From NCBI GenBank assembly GCA_039191605.1, contig JBCCXL010000019.1:78131-142130 (forward strand): a stretch of DNA of 64,000 nucleotides, given 5' to 3'. The stretch is from JBCCXL01 sp039191605 (GTDB taxonomy: Bacteria; Acidobacteriota; Thermoanaerobaculia; Multivoradales; JAHZIX01). The notes beneath the pieces were generated by a model, which saw only the letters and a list, made by a program, of their open reading frames with translations, was not told the origin of the DNA and ran no database searches. Shown one piece after another: positions 38,428 through 47,179 of the stretch; within the stretch, counting starts at the first letter, position 1; the number at the start of each line of letters is the position of its first letter. Position numbers and translations under genes: made by a program.

Positions 38428-38555
38428 AAACGCCTTATACCCCGTCTCCCGGCAAAGGTCCAGGCCGCCGCGGCCGCCGGGGGCCCGCGCCCCAGCGCCT
38501 GCTATGCTCCCTCCCTTCCCACTCCCTCCACCCTCTACCGACGAGACTCCATTCC

Positions 38556-39749
38556 ATGTCCCGCTTAGAGATTCACCGTCCAGAAGACCTCCACTCCCTG
38601 CTGCAGGAGAGCGATCGCGCCTTCCGCGATGTCGTCTTCCAGAGCCTGGACCTCCACGGCGTCGCCGATACCCTGGTGCAGCGCGGAATCCAGGGGGCGG
38701 TGCTCCTCGGCTGCACCGCCAGCGCCGAAGAGCTAGAGCACCTGGTGCGCGCCGGGGCGCTGATCTTCCCCCGCCTGCCCCACGTGCCCTACGACACCTA
38801 TCGGGTACACCTCTACGAGCCCCAGGAGCTGCTCGCCGGCTATTCCTCCGGCGGCAGCGGCAGCGACGGCCACGGCAAATCCCTCGACGGCCGCATCTAT
38901 CAGCACTTCCTAGACGTCGGAGGGGCTCGGCCTCACAGCCTCATCGACGCCATGGCGCAGCGACTTCACGACGCCGCCATCACCGACGCCATTGCCGACT
39001 ACCTGCGCGGACAGCACGTGGTGGGCATCATGGGCGGCCACGGCCTGTCGCGCCACAGCGAGGGCTACGCCGCCATCGCTCGTCTCGCTCGCCGCCTCGC
39101 CCGCGGCGGTTTCCTGCTGGTCTCCGGCGGCGGTCCCGGAGCGATGGAGGCCACTCACCTCGGCGCCTGGTTCGCCCCCCGGGCCAACGAGGACCTGGAG
39201 AGCGCCCTGGCGCTGCTGGGGGAAGCTCCCCACTTCGAGCCCATCGATCCCTGGGTCGACGCCGCGCTGGAAGTGCGACGCCGCTTTCCGCTGCCCGCTG
39301 ACCCAGCCGGGCGACCGCAGCAGGGCGCCAGCCTGGGGATCCCCACCTGGCATTACGGCCACGAGCCCTCCGCCCTCTTCGCCCCGCGCATCGCCAAATA
39401 CTTCGCCAACAGCCTGCGGGAAGACGGCCTGGTCTCCGTCGCCAGCGGCGGTCTGATCTTCGCCCCGGGAAGCGCCGGCACCATTCAGGAGATCTTCCAG
39501 GACGCCTGCCAGAACCACTACCTCACCGAGGGCTTCGCCAGCCCGATGCTCTTCTATGGCGAGGGCTATTGGAGCTGGAATCACCCGGTCTTCCCCCTGC
39601 TCTCCCGCCTCGCCGCCGGCCGCCCCTACGCCCAATACCTCGCCATTACCGACTCCCAGGACGTCATCCTGAAGCGCCTCCAGGCCTTCCGGGATGAGCT
39701 CACCGCCCGCCGCCAAGCCCCGGCCTCAGGAGAAGACCATGACCACTGA
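38556..39749 (+). CDS. LOG-family Rossmann-fold nucleotide-binding protein
   Basis: A 397-aa protein. The central part (about 148-365) has the LOG/lysine-decarboxylase-like fold: VVGIMGGHGLSR, then VSGGGPGAMEATHLGAW, and FAPGSAGTIQEIFQDACQNHY, which is the PGGxGTxxE catalytic loop with Gly-Gly changed to Gly-Ser. The Glu of the loop remains. LOG proteins release cytokinin-like bases from nucleoside monophosphates or bind nucleotides. The N-terminal 140 residues are an extra domain not typical of short LOG proteins. The next gene overlaps its end by 11 bp. Confidence 0.8.
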   Translation: MSRLEIHRPEDLHSLLQESDRAFRDVVFQSLDLHGVADTLVQRGIQGAVLLGCTASAEELEHLVRAGALIFPRLPHVPYDTYRVHLYEPQELLAGYSSGGSGSDGHGKSLDGRIYQHFLDVGGARPHSLIDAMAQRLHDAAITDAIADYLRGQHVVGIMGGHGLSRHSEGYAAIARLARRLARGGFLLVSGGGPGAMEATHLGAWFAPRANEDLESALALLGEAPHFEPIDPWVDAALEVRRRFPLPADPAGRPQQGASLGIPTWHYGHEPSALFAPRIAKYFANSLREDGLVSVASGGLIFAPGSAGTIQEIFQDACQNHYLTEGFASPMLFYGEGYWSWNHPVFPLLSRLAAGRPYAQYLAITDSQDVILKRLQAFRDELTARRQAPASGEDHDH

Positions 39750-40287
39750 GCCCAGTGAATCCGCCGCCCCTCAGCCCCATCCCCAACCCGTAGTGCTGCC
39801 TTGGATCGGCCTGCTGCGCACCAATCAATTCCTCATCAAGCAGTGCTTCGCCGAGATCAGCGATCAGGACGCCCGCTTCGCGCCCCCCTGCCGAGGTGAG
39901 GGCAGCGAGCTCAACTCCCTCATTTTCCTCGCCCTGCATATGCTCGATGCCCGCGCCTACCTGGTGCGGCTGGCCGGCGGGGACGGCGATCACGCCTTCA
40001 GCCCTCTCACTCGCGGAGCTCGTAGCCAAAGCGATCTCGACCTCGCTGCCCTTCCGTCGCTGCCGGAGGTGCTGGCGGAGCTGAAGGTCGTCCACCGGCG
40101 CCTGGAAACCACTCTCGCCGGGGTCAGCGAAGAGCAGCTCGCCGCCGAGGTGGACTTCCCCGCCCCGCTGCCGGATAAATCCCTCCTCGGCGTGCTCGCC
40201 TTCCTCAGCCAGCACGACAGCTATCACCTCGGCCAGCTGGCCTACATTCGCCGGCTGCTGGGCTATCCGCCGATGAGCTATACCTGA
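39739..40287 (+). CDS. DinB-family protein
   Basis: A 182-aa protein started at 39739, where an AGGAGA site lies just upstream within the preceding gene. The four-helix DinB/YfiT fold is suggested by LRTNQFLIKQCFAEISDQDARF at the front, HMLDAR in helix 2 and HDSYHLGQLAYIRRLLG at the end, which together give the three metal-binding histidines. DinB proteins are metal-dependent enzymes, often thiol-linked transferases. The substrate is unknown. Confidence 0.82.
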   Translation: MTTEPSESAAPQPHPQPVVLPWIGLLRTNQFLIKQCFAEISDQDARFAPPCRGEGSELNSLIFLALHMLDARAYLVRLAGGDGDHAFSPLTRGARSQSDLDLAALPSLPEVLAELKVVHRRLETTLAGVSEEQLAAEVDFPAPLPDKSLLGVLAFLSQHDSYHLGQLAYIRRLLGYPPMSYT

Positions 40288-40356
40288 GGGGCCGCTAGGA
40301 CCCGTCCCGAGACCCCATCTAGAGAACCCCGTCGAGGCCCAATCTAGGCTCGCCGA

Positions 40357-41244
40357 CTAATCCTTCGGCGCCCGCACCATCACCGAGCGGGCCCGCCATA
40401 AAGGCTCGCTCCACCCAGCCTCGCCGAAGATCTGCGCCCGCTGCCGAGACTCCTCAGGAGATCGGGCGTTGTAGAGCAGTCGCCAGGATTCATCCGCCGT
40501 CAGGCGGACGGTGGTCGTCGGCGCGTTGGGAGCTCCTTCCCAAAGAGACCACCCATCAGCTTCCCCGCGCAGCGTCCAGGCGCCGAGCTCCTCTCCCGCC
40601 TCTTCTCCTCTTTCCGCTTCGACACCATCCCCCGCGACCAAGAGGGTGACGGTGGTGCCCGCAGGCGCCTCGACTCCAGAGTAGGTCCGAGGTAAGGCCC
40701 GCACGGAGAGATCCAGCAGCGGCTTCAGCCACCGGGCCTCCAACAGCCGGGGCGCGCCGACGGCATCCCGCAGCTGCATTTGATGGTGCCAGTACTCGGT
40801 GTACTGACGCCCCACGTGCATCCACTGGCGGCTCTCGTCCACCCCCGCCCAATCCACCGCGAAGGTCGCCTCCCCCTCCAGCGGCTGCGACTCCAGCACC
40901 TCCACCGCCTGCTGACCGACGAGATCCAAAAGGTCCACCAGCAGCCGGGGGCTCAAACGCCTAGCAGCACGCACCCAATCCGCGTTGAGCCCGTCGAGGA
41001 AGGCAACGAGATCCTCATAGCCCCTGATCTCAGCGTCGGGGGGCGGAAGATGCCCATCCCGAATCACCGCCACGTCCCGCGCCATCACGTCTAGCAGGTG
41101 GGCGACCACGTCCCGCACCCTCCAGGCGCCGGCCACCGTGGGGAGCACCCAATCCTCATCCCTAAAACCTTGCAGCAGGTCCAGGAGCTCTCTGTGGAGA
41201 GGCTGGAAGAGGGGGCGGGTATCGAGGGCTTCGAGAGTCTTCAT
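40357..41244 (-). CDS. Maleylpyruvate isomerase-type (mycothiol-dependent fold) protein
   Basis: A 295-aa protein with an N-terminal DinB-like MDMPI domain: AWRVRDVVAHLLDVMARDV carries a metal-ligand His, and the middle contains GRQYTEYWHHQMQLRDAVG with further His residues. The C-terminal part (about 190-290) resembles the SCP2-like or MDMPI C-terminal domain. Family members use mycothiol or other thiols, but whether this organism makes mycothiol is unknown. It is convergent with the DinB gene. Confidence 0.8.
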   Translation of the reverse strand: MKTLEALDTRPLFQPLHRELLDLLQGFRDEDWVLPTVAGAWRVRDVVAHLLDVMARDVAVIRDGHLPPPDAEIRGYEDLVAFLDGLNADWVRAARRLSPRLLVDLLDLVGQQAVEVLESQPLEGEATFAVDWAGVDESRQWMHVGRQYTEYWHHQMQLRDAVGAPRLLEARWLKPLLDLSVRALPRTYSGVEAPAGTTVTLLVAGDGVEAERGEEAGEELGAWTLRGEADGWSLWEGAPNAPTTTVRLTADESWRLLYNARSPEESRQRAQIFGEAGWSEPLWRARSVMVRAPKD

Positions 41245-41302
41245 TTGTCGAGCCTAGCGTGTCCTTAGCCTTCTCTACTCGTCCGCTAGCAAGCTTCCAC
41301 GA

Positions 41303-42802
41303 TCAAGGTTCCGTCAGCGTCCAGCTGGTGGTGTTTCCGCCCTCGAAGCCGTCCTCGAAGATGGGATCCAGAGACCCTACGCCGGTGTTGTAGAACACCA
41401 GGATCGAGGGATCGCCGGAGAAGCCGGCGACGAGGTCGGTGCGCCCATCGCCGTTGAGGTCGCCGAAGGCTAGAGCGGTGCCGGCGCCGGCCCCGTTGTA
41501 GGACCACGACGGGGCACTCGAGAGAGTTCCGCCATCGTTGAGGTAGAGGTTGATCACGCCGTTGGAGAAGTGGATCTCGGCGAGGTCCTGGTCGCCGTCA
41601 TCGTCGACGTCGGCGAAGCGCAGGTCGCTGTGGCCGAAAAAGGTGCCGGTGGCGGACCAGGTCTGGGCGAGGGTGCCGGCGGTGTTGGTGTAGAGCAGGG
41701 TGGGATCGTGGCCAAGGGCGAGGTCCGGCGGCGCGGTGCCGTCGAGGGCGGCGAAGGCGACGCCTTTGTCGGTATCGGTATCGCCGGTGGTCCACGCGGG
41801 GGTGGTGGCCAGGGTGCCGGCGACGTTGCGGTAGACACCGCTCTCGAAGTTTGCCCACTTGGAGACCGCCACATCCACCCAGCCGTCGTCGTCATAGTCG
41901 CCGGTGGAAAAGAAATTCTGGATCGAAGACTCGGCGGAAGACCAGCTGGGCGCCGTCTCCAGCACGCCATCGTCGTTCTCGAAGAAATGCATCGGCCGGA
42001 AGGGATCGTTGGTGCGCCCCTGATTGGCGGTCAGCAGGTCGAGATCCTCGTCGCGGTCGAAGTCGAAGAGCAGGCCGTAGTTATTCCACACCGAATCCTG
42101 GGACGACCACCCTGGAGAGGTAGAGAGCCCACCCAGGCTGTTGAAGTAGATCACCGAGGGCGGAAAGCTGCCGCCGCCGTTGGCGGCGAAGATATCGAGC
42201 AGATCATCCCCGTCGACGTCCCCCACCTGGATATCCCCGGTAGAGACCTCGTCCGCCGAAACCCAGGAGGGGTTGGCCTCCAGCCCGGAGCCGGTGTTGA
42301 AGTACACGAGATTCTCCCAATCCTCGTAGGGCGGGAAGGAGTTGGAGATGTAGCAGCCGACGGCGAGATCCAGCCCCGGCTGATCGTCCAGCTGCCCGAG
42401 AGCCAGGCCTCCCACCTGCCGCCGCAGGGTATTGCTCCAGTCCGGGGCGGTGCCGAAAGGCGCCGAAGCCCCCTCCCTCACCCGCTGCCGCGCCGCCCGC
42501 TGCGATTCCGCCGAAAGGGTGAGAGGCGGCGCCTGGGAGACGAAGGCCGAGACCAGGGCGTCGTCCGAGATCACGATCTCCCAGGGGCCGACGAGCTCCG
42601 GCGGCGCTCCGTGGCTGCTCTGGGCGCTAAGGGGCGAGGCCCCAAGAGCCCCTACGCCGAGGGCTAACAAGAACAAGCCTACGGGCCATCTCAGCTGGCG
42701 AAATGGCGCCAGAGAATCGAGGCCCTGAGAAGAAGTAGGGCGAGCAGAAGTTGGTAGACCGTAGCGACGAGACGCTGTAGAGCGGCAGAGGAAGAGCAGC
42801 AT
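41303..42802 (-). CDS. Secreted FG-GAP/VCBS repeat beta-propeller protein
   Basis: A 499-aa protein whose start is set at 42802, where an AGGAG site lies upstream; the longer frame runs into the 22-bp iterons. A signal region with a hydrophobic core (PVGLFLLALGVGALGASPLSA) ends near residue 60. The mature part has repeated D-x-DxDG-D calcium-binding FG-GAP blades (VGDVDGDDLLDIF, DFDRDEDLDLL, FGDLNGDGRTDLV). It lacks the C-terminal ASPIC/UnbV domain of the later paralogues. A role in surface binding is inferred. Confidence 0.87.
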   Translation of the reverse strand: MLLFLCRSTASRRYGLPTSARPTSSQGLDSLAPFRQLRWPVGLFLLALGVGALGASPLSAQSSHGAPPELVGPWEIVISDDALVSAFVSQAPPLTLSAESQRAARQRVREGASAPFGTAPDWSNTLRRQVGGLALGQLDDQPGLDLAVGCYISNSFPPYEDWENLVYFNTGSGLEANPSWVSADEVSTGDIQVGDVDGDDLLDIFAANGGGSFPPSVIYFNSLGGLSTSPGWSSQDSVWNNYGLLFDFDRDEDLDLLTANQGRTNDPFRPMHFFENDDGVLETAPSWSSAESSIQNFFSTGDYDDDGWVDVAVSKWANFESGVYRNVAGTLATTPAWTTGDTDTDKGVAFAALDGTAPPDLALGHDPTLLYTNTAGTLAQTWSATGTFFGHSDLRFADVDDDGDQDLAEIHFSNGVINLYLNDGGTLSSAPSWSYNGAGAGTALAFGDLNGDGRTDLVAGFSGDPSILVFYNTGVGSLDPIFEDGFEGGNTTSWTLTEP

Positions 42803-42870
42803 GGATCGAGGCTCCTGTGGAAGAGTCGGCAATCCGAGGCGGTCGGGGAGTCTTGGCGTCAGTTTAACAA

Positions 42871-42958
42871 CAGCGCAGCTGATCAAAGACCACAGCGCAG
42901 CTGATCAAAGACCACAGCGCAGCTGATCAAAGACCACAGCGCAGCTGATCAAAGACCA
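42871..42958. repeat. Four perfect 22-bp iterons
   Basis: Four identical direct repeats of 22 bp, each beginning CAGCGCAGCTGATCA and ending AAGACCA, lie head to tail. The period is two helical turns. They sit between the divergent FG-GAP and cNMP-binding protein genes, in an otherwise gene-free 303 bp (42803-43105). They are good candidates for an operator array. Confidence 0.9.
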
Positions 42959-43105
42959 CAGGCCACAGCCTAGCCTCCCCTTCGCGACGGCGCTGCCATC
43001 GCGGATCAAAGCCCTTCCCCGCTGCCGTAGAGCCAAGAGTTCATGCTAGGATGACATGCACTGAACCACCTCGACGATTTCGCAAAACGACCACGCTAGG
43101 CCCCG

Positions 43106-45031
43106 GTGTCCGAATCCCGCCAACCGCCCCACCGCTCCCCCTCACCGAGTTCTGCCGGTGAGCCTCGTGGAGCCGCGGCGTCCTCCGGCTCTGGAAAGCT
43201 GCAGCCAGCACCAGATTCCCTCAGCCCGCTGCTGGCGGAGGTGGATTCCCTGATCCATCTGGCGCGACGCTTTCAGGAGCAGCAGATGTACGCCGAGGCG
43301 GGGGAGCTCTACCTGCTGGCGCTGCGGCTGGATCCACAGAACCGCGGCCTGCGGGCGGCGCTGGCCCAGGTGCGGCGCATGCAGCAGGAGCTGCCGGATC
43401 GGCGGCGCACCCCGGCGGAGGTGGCCCGGGAACAGGCGCGGCGAGACGCCATCGACGGCGCCCACTTCCTCGGCCTGGCGCATCTCTACGCCGACAAGGG
43501 GGAAGATCTCCACGCTCTGGAATGCCTCGGCGTCGCCAAGGCCAAGGCTCCGGGCCTGAGTCCGATCTACAAGCTGGAAGGGCGCATCCTCGCCCGCCGC
43601 GGACGCCACGGAGAGGCCGCCAAGGAGCTCGCCAAGGCCCTGCGCTACAACCCCTTCGACCGCAACGCTGCGGAGCTGCTCTCCCGCGCCCATTACGAGC
43701 AGCGCAAGTACCGCGCCGCCCTGGAGGCGGCGATTCGCGCCTTCCTGCTGCTCAACGAGGGGGACGACCAGGGGGCCGAGCGCCTGCGGCGACGCATCCA
43801 GACCTTCAAGCGCGCCCTGTCCTACGACAACGCCGAGCTGGCCCTGCTCTTCCGCCGCGGTCAGGAGCACCTGAACCTCTCCTTCGATCGCCTGCAGTGG
43901 CATCGGGAGCGCTTCCTCGAAGACGGCGGCCGCTTCGCCGGCGGCTTCAGCGCCACCGTGCCCTCCCGCGGCCCCGGCAACGGTGGCCTCATCGACATGA
44001 TCCAGCGCATCCACGAGCTCGGAGCGCTGCCGGATCTCGGGGAGTCAGAGGTCATTCAGATCTCGCGCTTCGCGGAAGCACGCCCGGTGGCCCGGGAAGA
44101 GATCATCTTTCGCGACGGCCAGCCGGGCTCGGACCTCTACCTCATCGAGCACGGCGAGATCTCCCTGCGCAAGGAGACCGCCTACGGCCTCTTCGAGCAT
44201 CGGCGCCTCGGCCCCGGCCGAATCTTCGGCGAGACCAGCTTCGCCGGTGGCGCTCAGCGGGCCTGTGACGCCGTCGCCACCGAACCCAGCACCCTGCTAC
44301 GCCTCGACGCGGCGGGCCTTTACCGCCTGGTGGAGGCCGATACCGAGCTTGGGGTTCGTCTCTACAGCGGACTGTGGAGTGCCCTGGCCCGCAAGCTGCG
44401 GGGAGCCAACGAGCATCTCAAGGAGTTCTTCCCCTCCGGCGAAGAGCAGGTCGCCGCCCCCCGGGCCCAGGCTCCCCAAGCTTCGGCGCCTCAGGCCCAG
44501 CGGGTGCAGATGGACGAGCGCGAGAAGATGCGGGTGCTCGAAGAGCAGGGGCTCAGCCCCTCGGAGCTTCGCGGCCTGGCCAGCTTCAGCCGCGAGAAGC
44601 GCTTCTCCCCCGGCGAGCCCCTGTTCCGGGAAGGCGATCGGGGGGACGAGATGTATATCGTGATGCAGGGACGGGTTCGCATCAGCAAGCAGATCCCCGG
44701 CATCGGCGAAGAGGCTCTGGCGATCCTCAAGCGGGGAGAATTCTTCGGCGAGATGGCCCTGCTGGACGACCAACCACGCTCCGCCGACGCCCGCGCCCAC
44801 CAGGGGCCGCTGACGGTCCTCGCCCTGGACGGCGAAGACTATCGGCGCATCCGCGATGAATTGGACGCCCAAGCAGGGCTAGAGATCCTCAAGCTGCTCT
44901 GCCGTCTGCTCGCCGGGCGACTGCGGGAGATCGACGCCAAGCTGGTGAGCTGGCGGATCTTCGCCGGCCCGGAAGCCAGCGAAGATCAGAACATCGTCAC
45001 CTTCCCCGGGCGCGGTCCCTCGGCCAGCTGA
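43106..45031 (+). CDS. TPR protein with two cyclic-nucleotide-binding domains
   Basis: This 641-aa protein starts at a GTG. After a Ser/Pro-rich start it has TPR-like helices (about 35-235), a linker, and two cNMP-binding (CAP-type) domains at about 312-438 and 495-600. The second holds a good phosphate-binding cassette, FGEMALLDDQPRSADARA. The first has FGETSFAGGAQRACDAVA, with the key Arg kept. No HTH or kinase domain follows, so output is probably through protein contacts. It is divergent from the FG-GAP gene. Confidence 0.87.
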   Translation: MSESRQPPHRSPSPSSAGEPRGAAASSGSGKLQPAPDSLSPLLAEVDSLIHLARRFQEQQMYAEAGELYLLALRLDPQNRGLRAALAQVRRMQQELPDRRRTPAEVAREQARRDAIDGAHFLGLAHLYADKGEDLHALECLGVAKAKAPGLSPIYKLEGRILARRGRHGEAAKELAKALRYNPFDRNAAELLSRAHYEQRKYRAALEAAIRAFLLLNEGDDQGAERLRRRIQTFKRALSYDNAELALLFRRGQEHLNLSFDRLQWHRERFLEDGGRFAGGFSATVPSRGPGNGGLIDMIQRIHELGALPDLGESEVIQISRFAEARPVAREEIIFRDGQPGSDLYLIEHGEISLRKETAYGLFEHRRLGPGRIFGETSFAGGAQRACDAVATEPSTLLRLDAAGLYRLVEADTELGVRLYSGLWSALARKLRGANEHLKEFFPSGEEQVAAPRAQAPQASAPQAQRVQMDEREKMRVLEEQGLSPSELRGLASFSREKRFSPGEPLFREGDRGDEMYIVMQGRVRISKQIPGIGEEALAILKRGEFFGEMALLDDQPRSADARAHQGPLTVLALDGEDYRRIRDELDAQAGLEILKLLCRLLAGRLREIDAKLVSWRIFAGPEASEDQNIVTFPGRGPSAS

Positions 45032-45040
45032 GAGCCGCGC

Positions 45041-45172
45041 CCCGACTGAGACGCCCCGACTGAGACGCCCCGACTGAGACGCCCCAACTGAGGTAGGCCC
45101 GTGAAGAAGGGCCAATGAAAACGGGCCATTGAAGACCGGCCAGTGAAGACCGGCCAGCGGAGACCGGCCGCC
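45041..45172. repeat. Two adjacent 14-bp tandem arrays
   Basis: CCCGACTGAGACGC is repeated three times exactly (45041-45082) plus a partial copy. From 45103 to 45172 a second, unrelated 14-bp unit (GAAGACCGGCCAGT) appears five times with changes. Both lie in the gap after the cNMP-binding gene. Confidence 0.85.
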
Positions 45173-45272
45173 AAGCAAGATCTAGCGAACGAGGCCCAGC
45201 GAAGAAAACTCAGCTAGGAAAGCTCAGCTGATACGTCCATCCATTCGACGACCCATCAGCACTCTCTATTCG

Positions 45273-45800
45273 ATGACCACAACGCCCGTCGCTCCCGATC
45301 GCTCCACGGCGGCCCTCCTGGACCTGCTGGAGTCCAGTCATGGGGCAATCTGCCAGACCCTGGAGCGCTTCGACATCGAGACCGAAGAAGCCGACGAGAT
45401 TCTCGACGAGCTGGCGATGGTGCTGGCCCACCGCTTCGATCAGCTGAGCGATCCCCGCCGCTGGCTCCTCAGCACCCTCGAGCGACGCTGCTTGCTCTCT
45501 CTCCACCATCGCCGCGAGACCCTAGCGCGGCGCACCGAGCTGGAGATCGAGGAGTGGCTCGACGTGCACCCAGAAGCCTTGAGGGAACAGCGACACCAGC
45601 AGCTCCAGGAGCTCATCGACCGGCTACCGCGGGCCAGCCAGCGAGTGCTGAGACGCCGCTGGCCGCTAGAGGAAGATATCCCCATCGCAGCGCCCCCTCC
45701 CCCCGCCGCCATCGGCCCCTCGGGACGGCGCATCGATCCCATCCTGCGCTGCCTCCACCAGCTGCTGCACACCGCCCTCGACCGCTGCGTAGACGCCTAG
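45273..45800 (+). CDS. Possible ECF sigma factor-like protein
   Basis: A 175-aa helical protein. LDELAMVLAHRFDQLSDPRRWLLSTLERRCLLSLHHRR resembles the end of sigma region 2 when read in two blocks (about 45-85). ELIDRLPRASQRVLRRRW resembles the start of region 4.1 (about 112-129). The region-4 helix-turn-helix itself is replaced by a Pro/Ala-rich segment (IAAPPPPAAIGPSG), so promoter recognition at -35 is doubtful. A divergent or inactive sigma-like protein is one reading; an unrelated helical protein is the other. Confidence 0.45.
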   Translation: MTTTPVAPDRSTAALLDLLESSHGAICQTLERFDIETEEADEILDELAMVLAHRFDQLSDPRRWLLSTLERRCLLSLHHRRETLARRTELEIEEWLDVHPEALREQRHQQLQELIDRLPRASQRVLRRRWPLEEDIPIAAPPPPAAIGPSGRRIDPILRCLHQLLHTALDRCVDA

Positions 45801-45854
45801 TTCAGCCGAGCGATCCGCCGAACGAGCAGCCCGTCAAGAGAGTAGGCCGAAAGC

Positions 45855-45895
45855 AAAATCCCTCTCCAGCGCCAGCGCGCGGGAGAGGGATTTTT
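45855..45895. terminator. Bidirectional terminator between convergent genes
   Basis: A perfect 13-bp stem (AAAATCCCTCTCC with GGAGAGGGATTTT) has a 14-nt loop, with an A run on one side and a T run on the other. It lies between the sigma-like gene (plus) and the ADOP gene (minus). Confidence 0.9.
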
Positions 45896-45947
45896 CACCG
45901 TGGCCGAACGGAGCGCCCCGAGGTTGAGGCAGCTCATCCAGCGGCTG

Positions 45948-47177
45948 TTATTGACGCAACACCGACCAGGGATCTACCTGGGTCGCCCGCCGCGCCGGGA
46001 TAAAGCTGGCAAAGATGCTCAGCAGGGCGAGAGTGAGGCAGACGGTGAGCACCACCGGCAGGTCCGATGGAGACACTTCGAAGAGCATCGCAGCGAGGAA
46101 GCTCGAGGCCATCTGCAGCACGCCGAAGGTGAGCACCAGGCCGATGCCCACCCCCACCAGGCCGAGAATCGCGCCTTCTTTCAGCACCAGGCCCAGCACA
46201 TCCGACTGTCGGGCGCCGAGAGCCATGCGCAGGCCCAGCTCCTTCACCCGGCGGGTGACGGCGTAAGAGATCACGCCGTAGATGCCCACCGCGGCGAGCA
46301 CCAGGGCCACCACCGCCAGCAGCGCCATCAGCCACATCCAGGCTCGCGGCTGCTTCACGCTGCCGTCGATCAGCTCTTTCGCGGTCCTGATGTTGCCCAC
46401 CGCAAGCTCCGGATCGATGCTGCGAATGGCGTCCACCGCCGGCTTCGAGACGGCGTGGGGAGTGCCGTCGGTCTCGATGACGAAGGTCGCCATGCGCCAC
46501 ACGCTCTGGTAAGTCGGGAAGTAGAGCTCCGGCTCGGCCTCTTTGTCGAGACCGTTCTGGCGCACGCTGGCCACCACGCCGACCACTTCCCGCTCCCCCG
46601 GAGGCAGCATACCGCCGGGGCCGAAGTTGACCTCCAGCTGCACCCGCTCCCCCACCGGATCCTGGTTCGGCCAGTAGCGCTGAGCGGCGGCTTCGTTGAT
46701 CAACACCACGCCGGGAGCTTCCGCGTTATCCCGCTCCTCGAGCTCGCGACCGCGAAGCAAGGGGATTCCCAGGGTACGGAAATAGCCCGGGGTGATGGCC
46801 TGCACCAGCACCGGCTTGCGGTCGTCGGGACCGTTGGCCGCCTGGCCGACGATCTGCATCCCGGCGGTGCCGCCATCGCTGGTCAGCGGCAGCTTCCAGG
46901 TGGTGGCCGCCGAGCGCACCCCCGGAAGAGTGCGAATCTCCTCCAGCGAGCGCTGGAAGAAGGCGGTGGTCTGGTGCGGCTGGGGGTAGCGGATGGGAGG
47001 GAGGTGAACCTCCATGGTGAGAACGTTCTTCGGGGTGAATCCGGGATCCACCGAGAGGAGCTGGGAGAAGCTCTTGATCAGCAGACCGGCGCCGACCAAC
47101 AGGGTCAGAGCGACGGCGATCTGCATCACGACCAGAAAGCGACGCATGCGAACGCCGCGGGCAGTGCTCTTACTCAT
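45948..47177 (-). CDS. ADOP-type ABC permease, C-terminal half
   Basis: A 409-aa protein with the MacB/FtsX permease plan: helix near 12-34 (FLVVMQIAVALTLLVGAGLLI), periplasmic MacB_PCD domain (about 40-280), then three helices (about 287-400) with the SYAVTRRVKELGLRMALGARQ motif and the ending PARRATQVDPWSVLRQ. In acidobacterial duplicated orphan permeases this half is fused behind a first FtsX unit. Here it starts 2 bp after the stop of the upstream gene in a different frame. No ATPase gene is adjacent. Confidence 0.88.
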   Translation of the reverse strand: MSKSTARGVRMRRFLVVMQIAVALTLLVGAGLLIKSFSQLLSVDPGFTPKNVLTMEVHLPPIRYPQPHQTTAFFQRSLEEIRTLPGVRSAATTWKLPLTSDGGTAGMQIVGQAANGPDDRKPVLVQAITPGYFRTLGIPLLRGRELEERDNAEAPGVVLINEAAAQRYWPNQDPVGERVQLEVNFGPGGMLPPGEREVVGVVASVRQNGLDKEAEPELYFPTYQSVWRMATFVIETDGTPHAVSKPAVDAIRSIDPELAVGNIRTAKELIDGSVKQPRAWMWLMALLAVVALVLAAVGIYGVISYAVTRRVKELGLRMALGARQSDVLGLVLKEGAILGLVGVGIGLVLTFGVLQMASSFLAAMLFEVSPSDLPVVLTVCLTLALLSIFASFIPARRATQVDPWSVLRQ

Positions 47178-47179
47178 GA

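Noticed and set aside
42871..42958. Iterons considered as a CRISPR array
   Set aside because: The units are contiguous with no spacers, and no cas gene is present.
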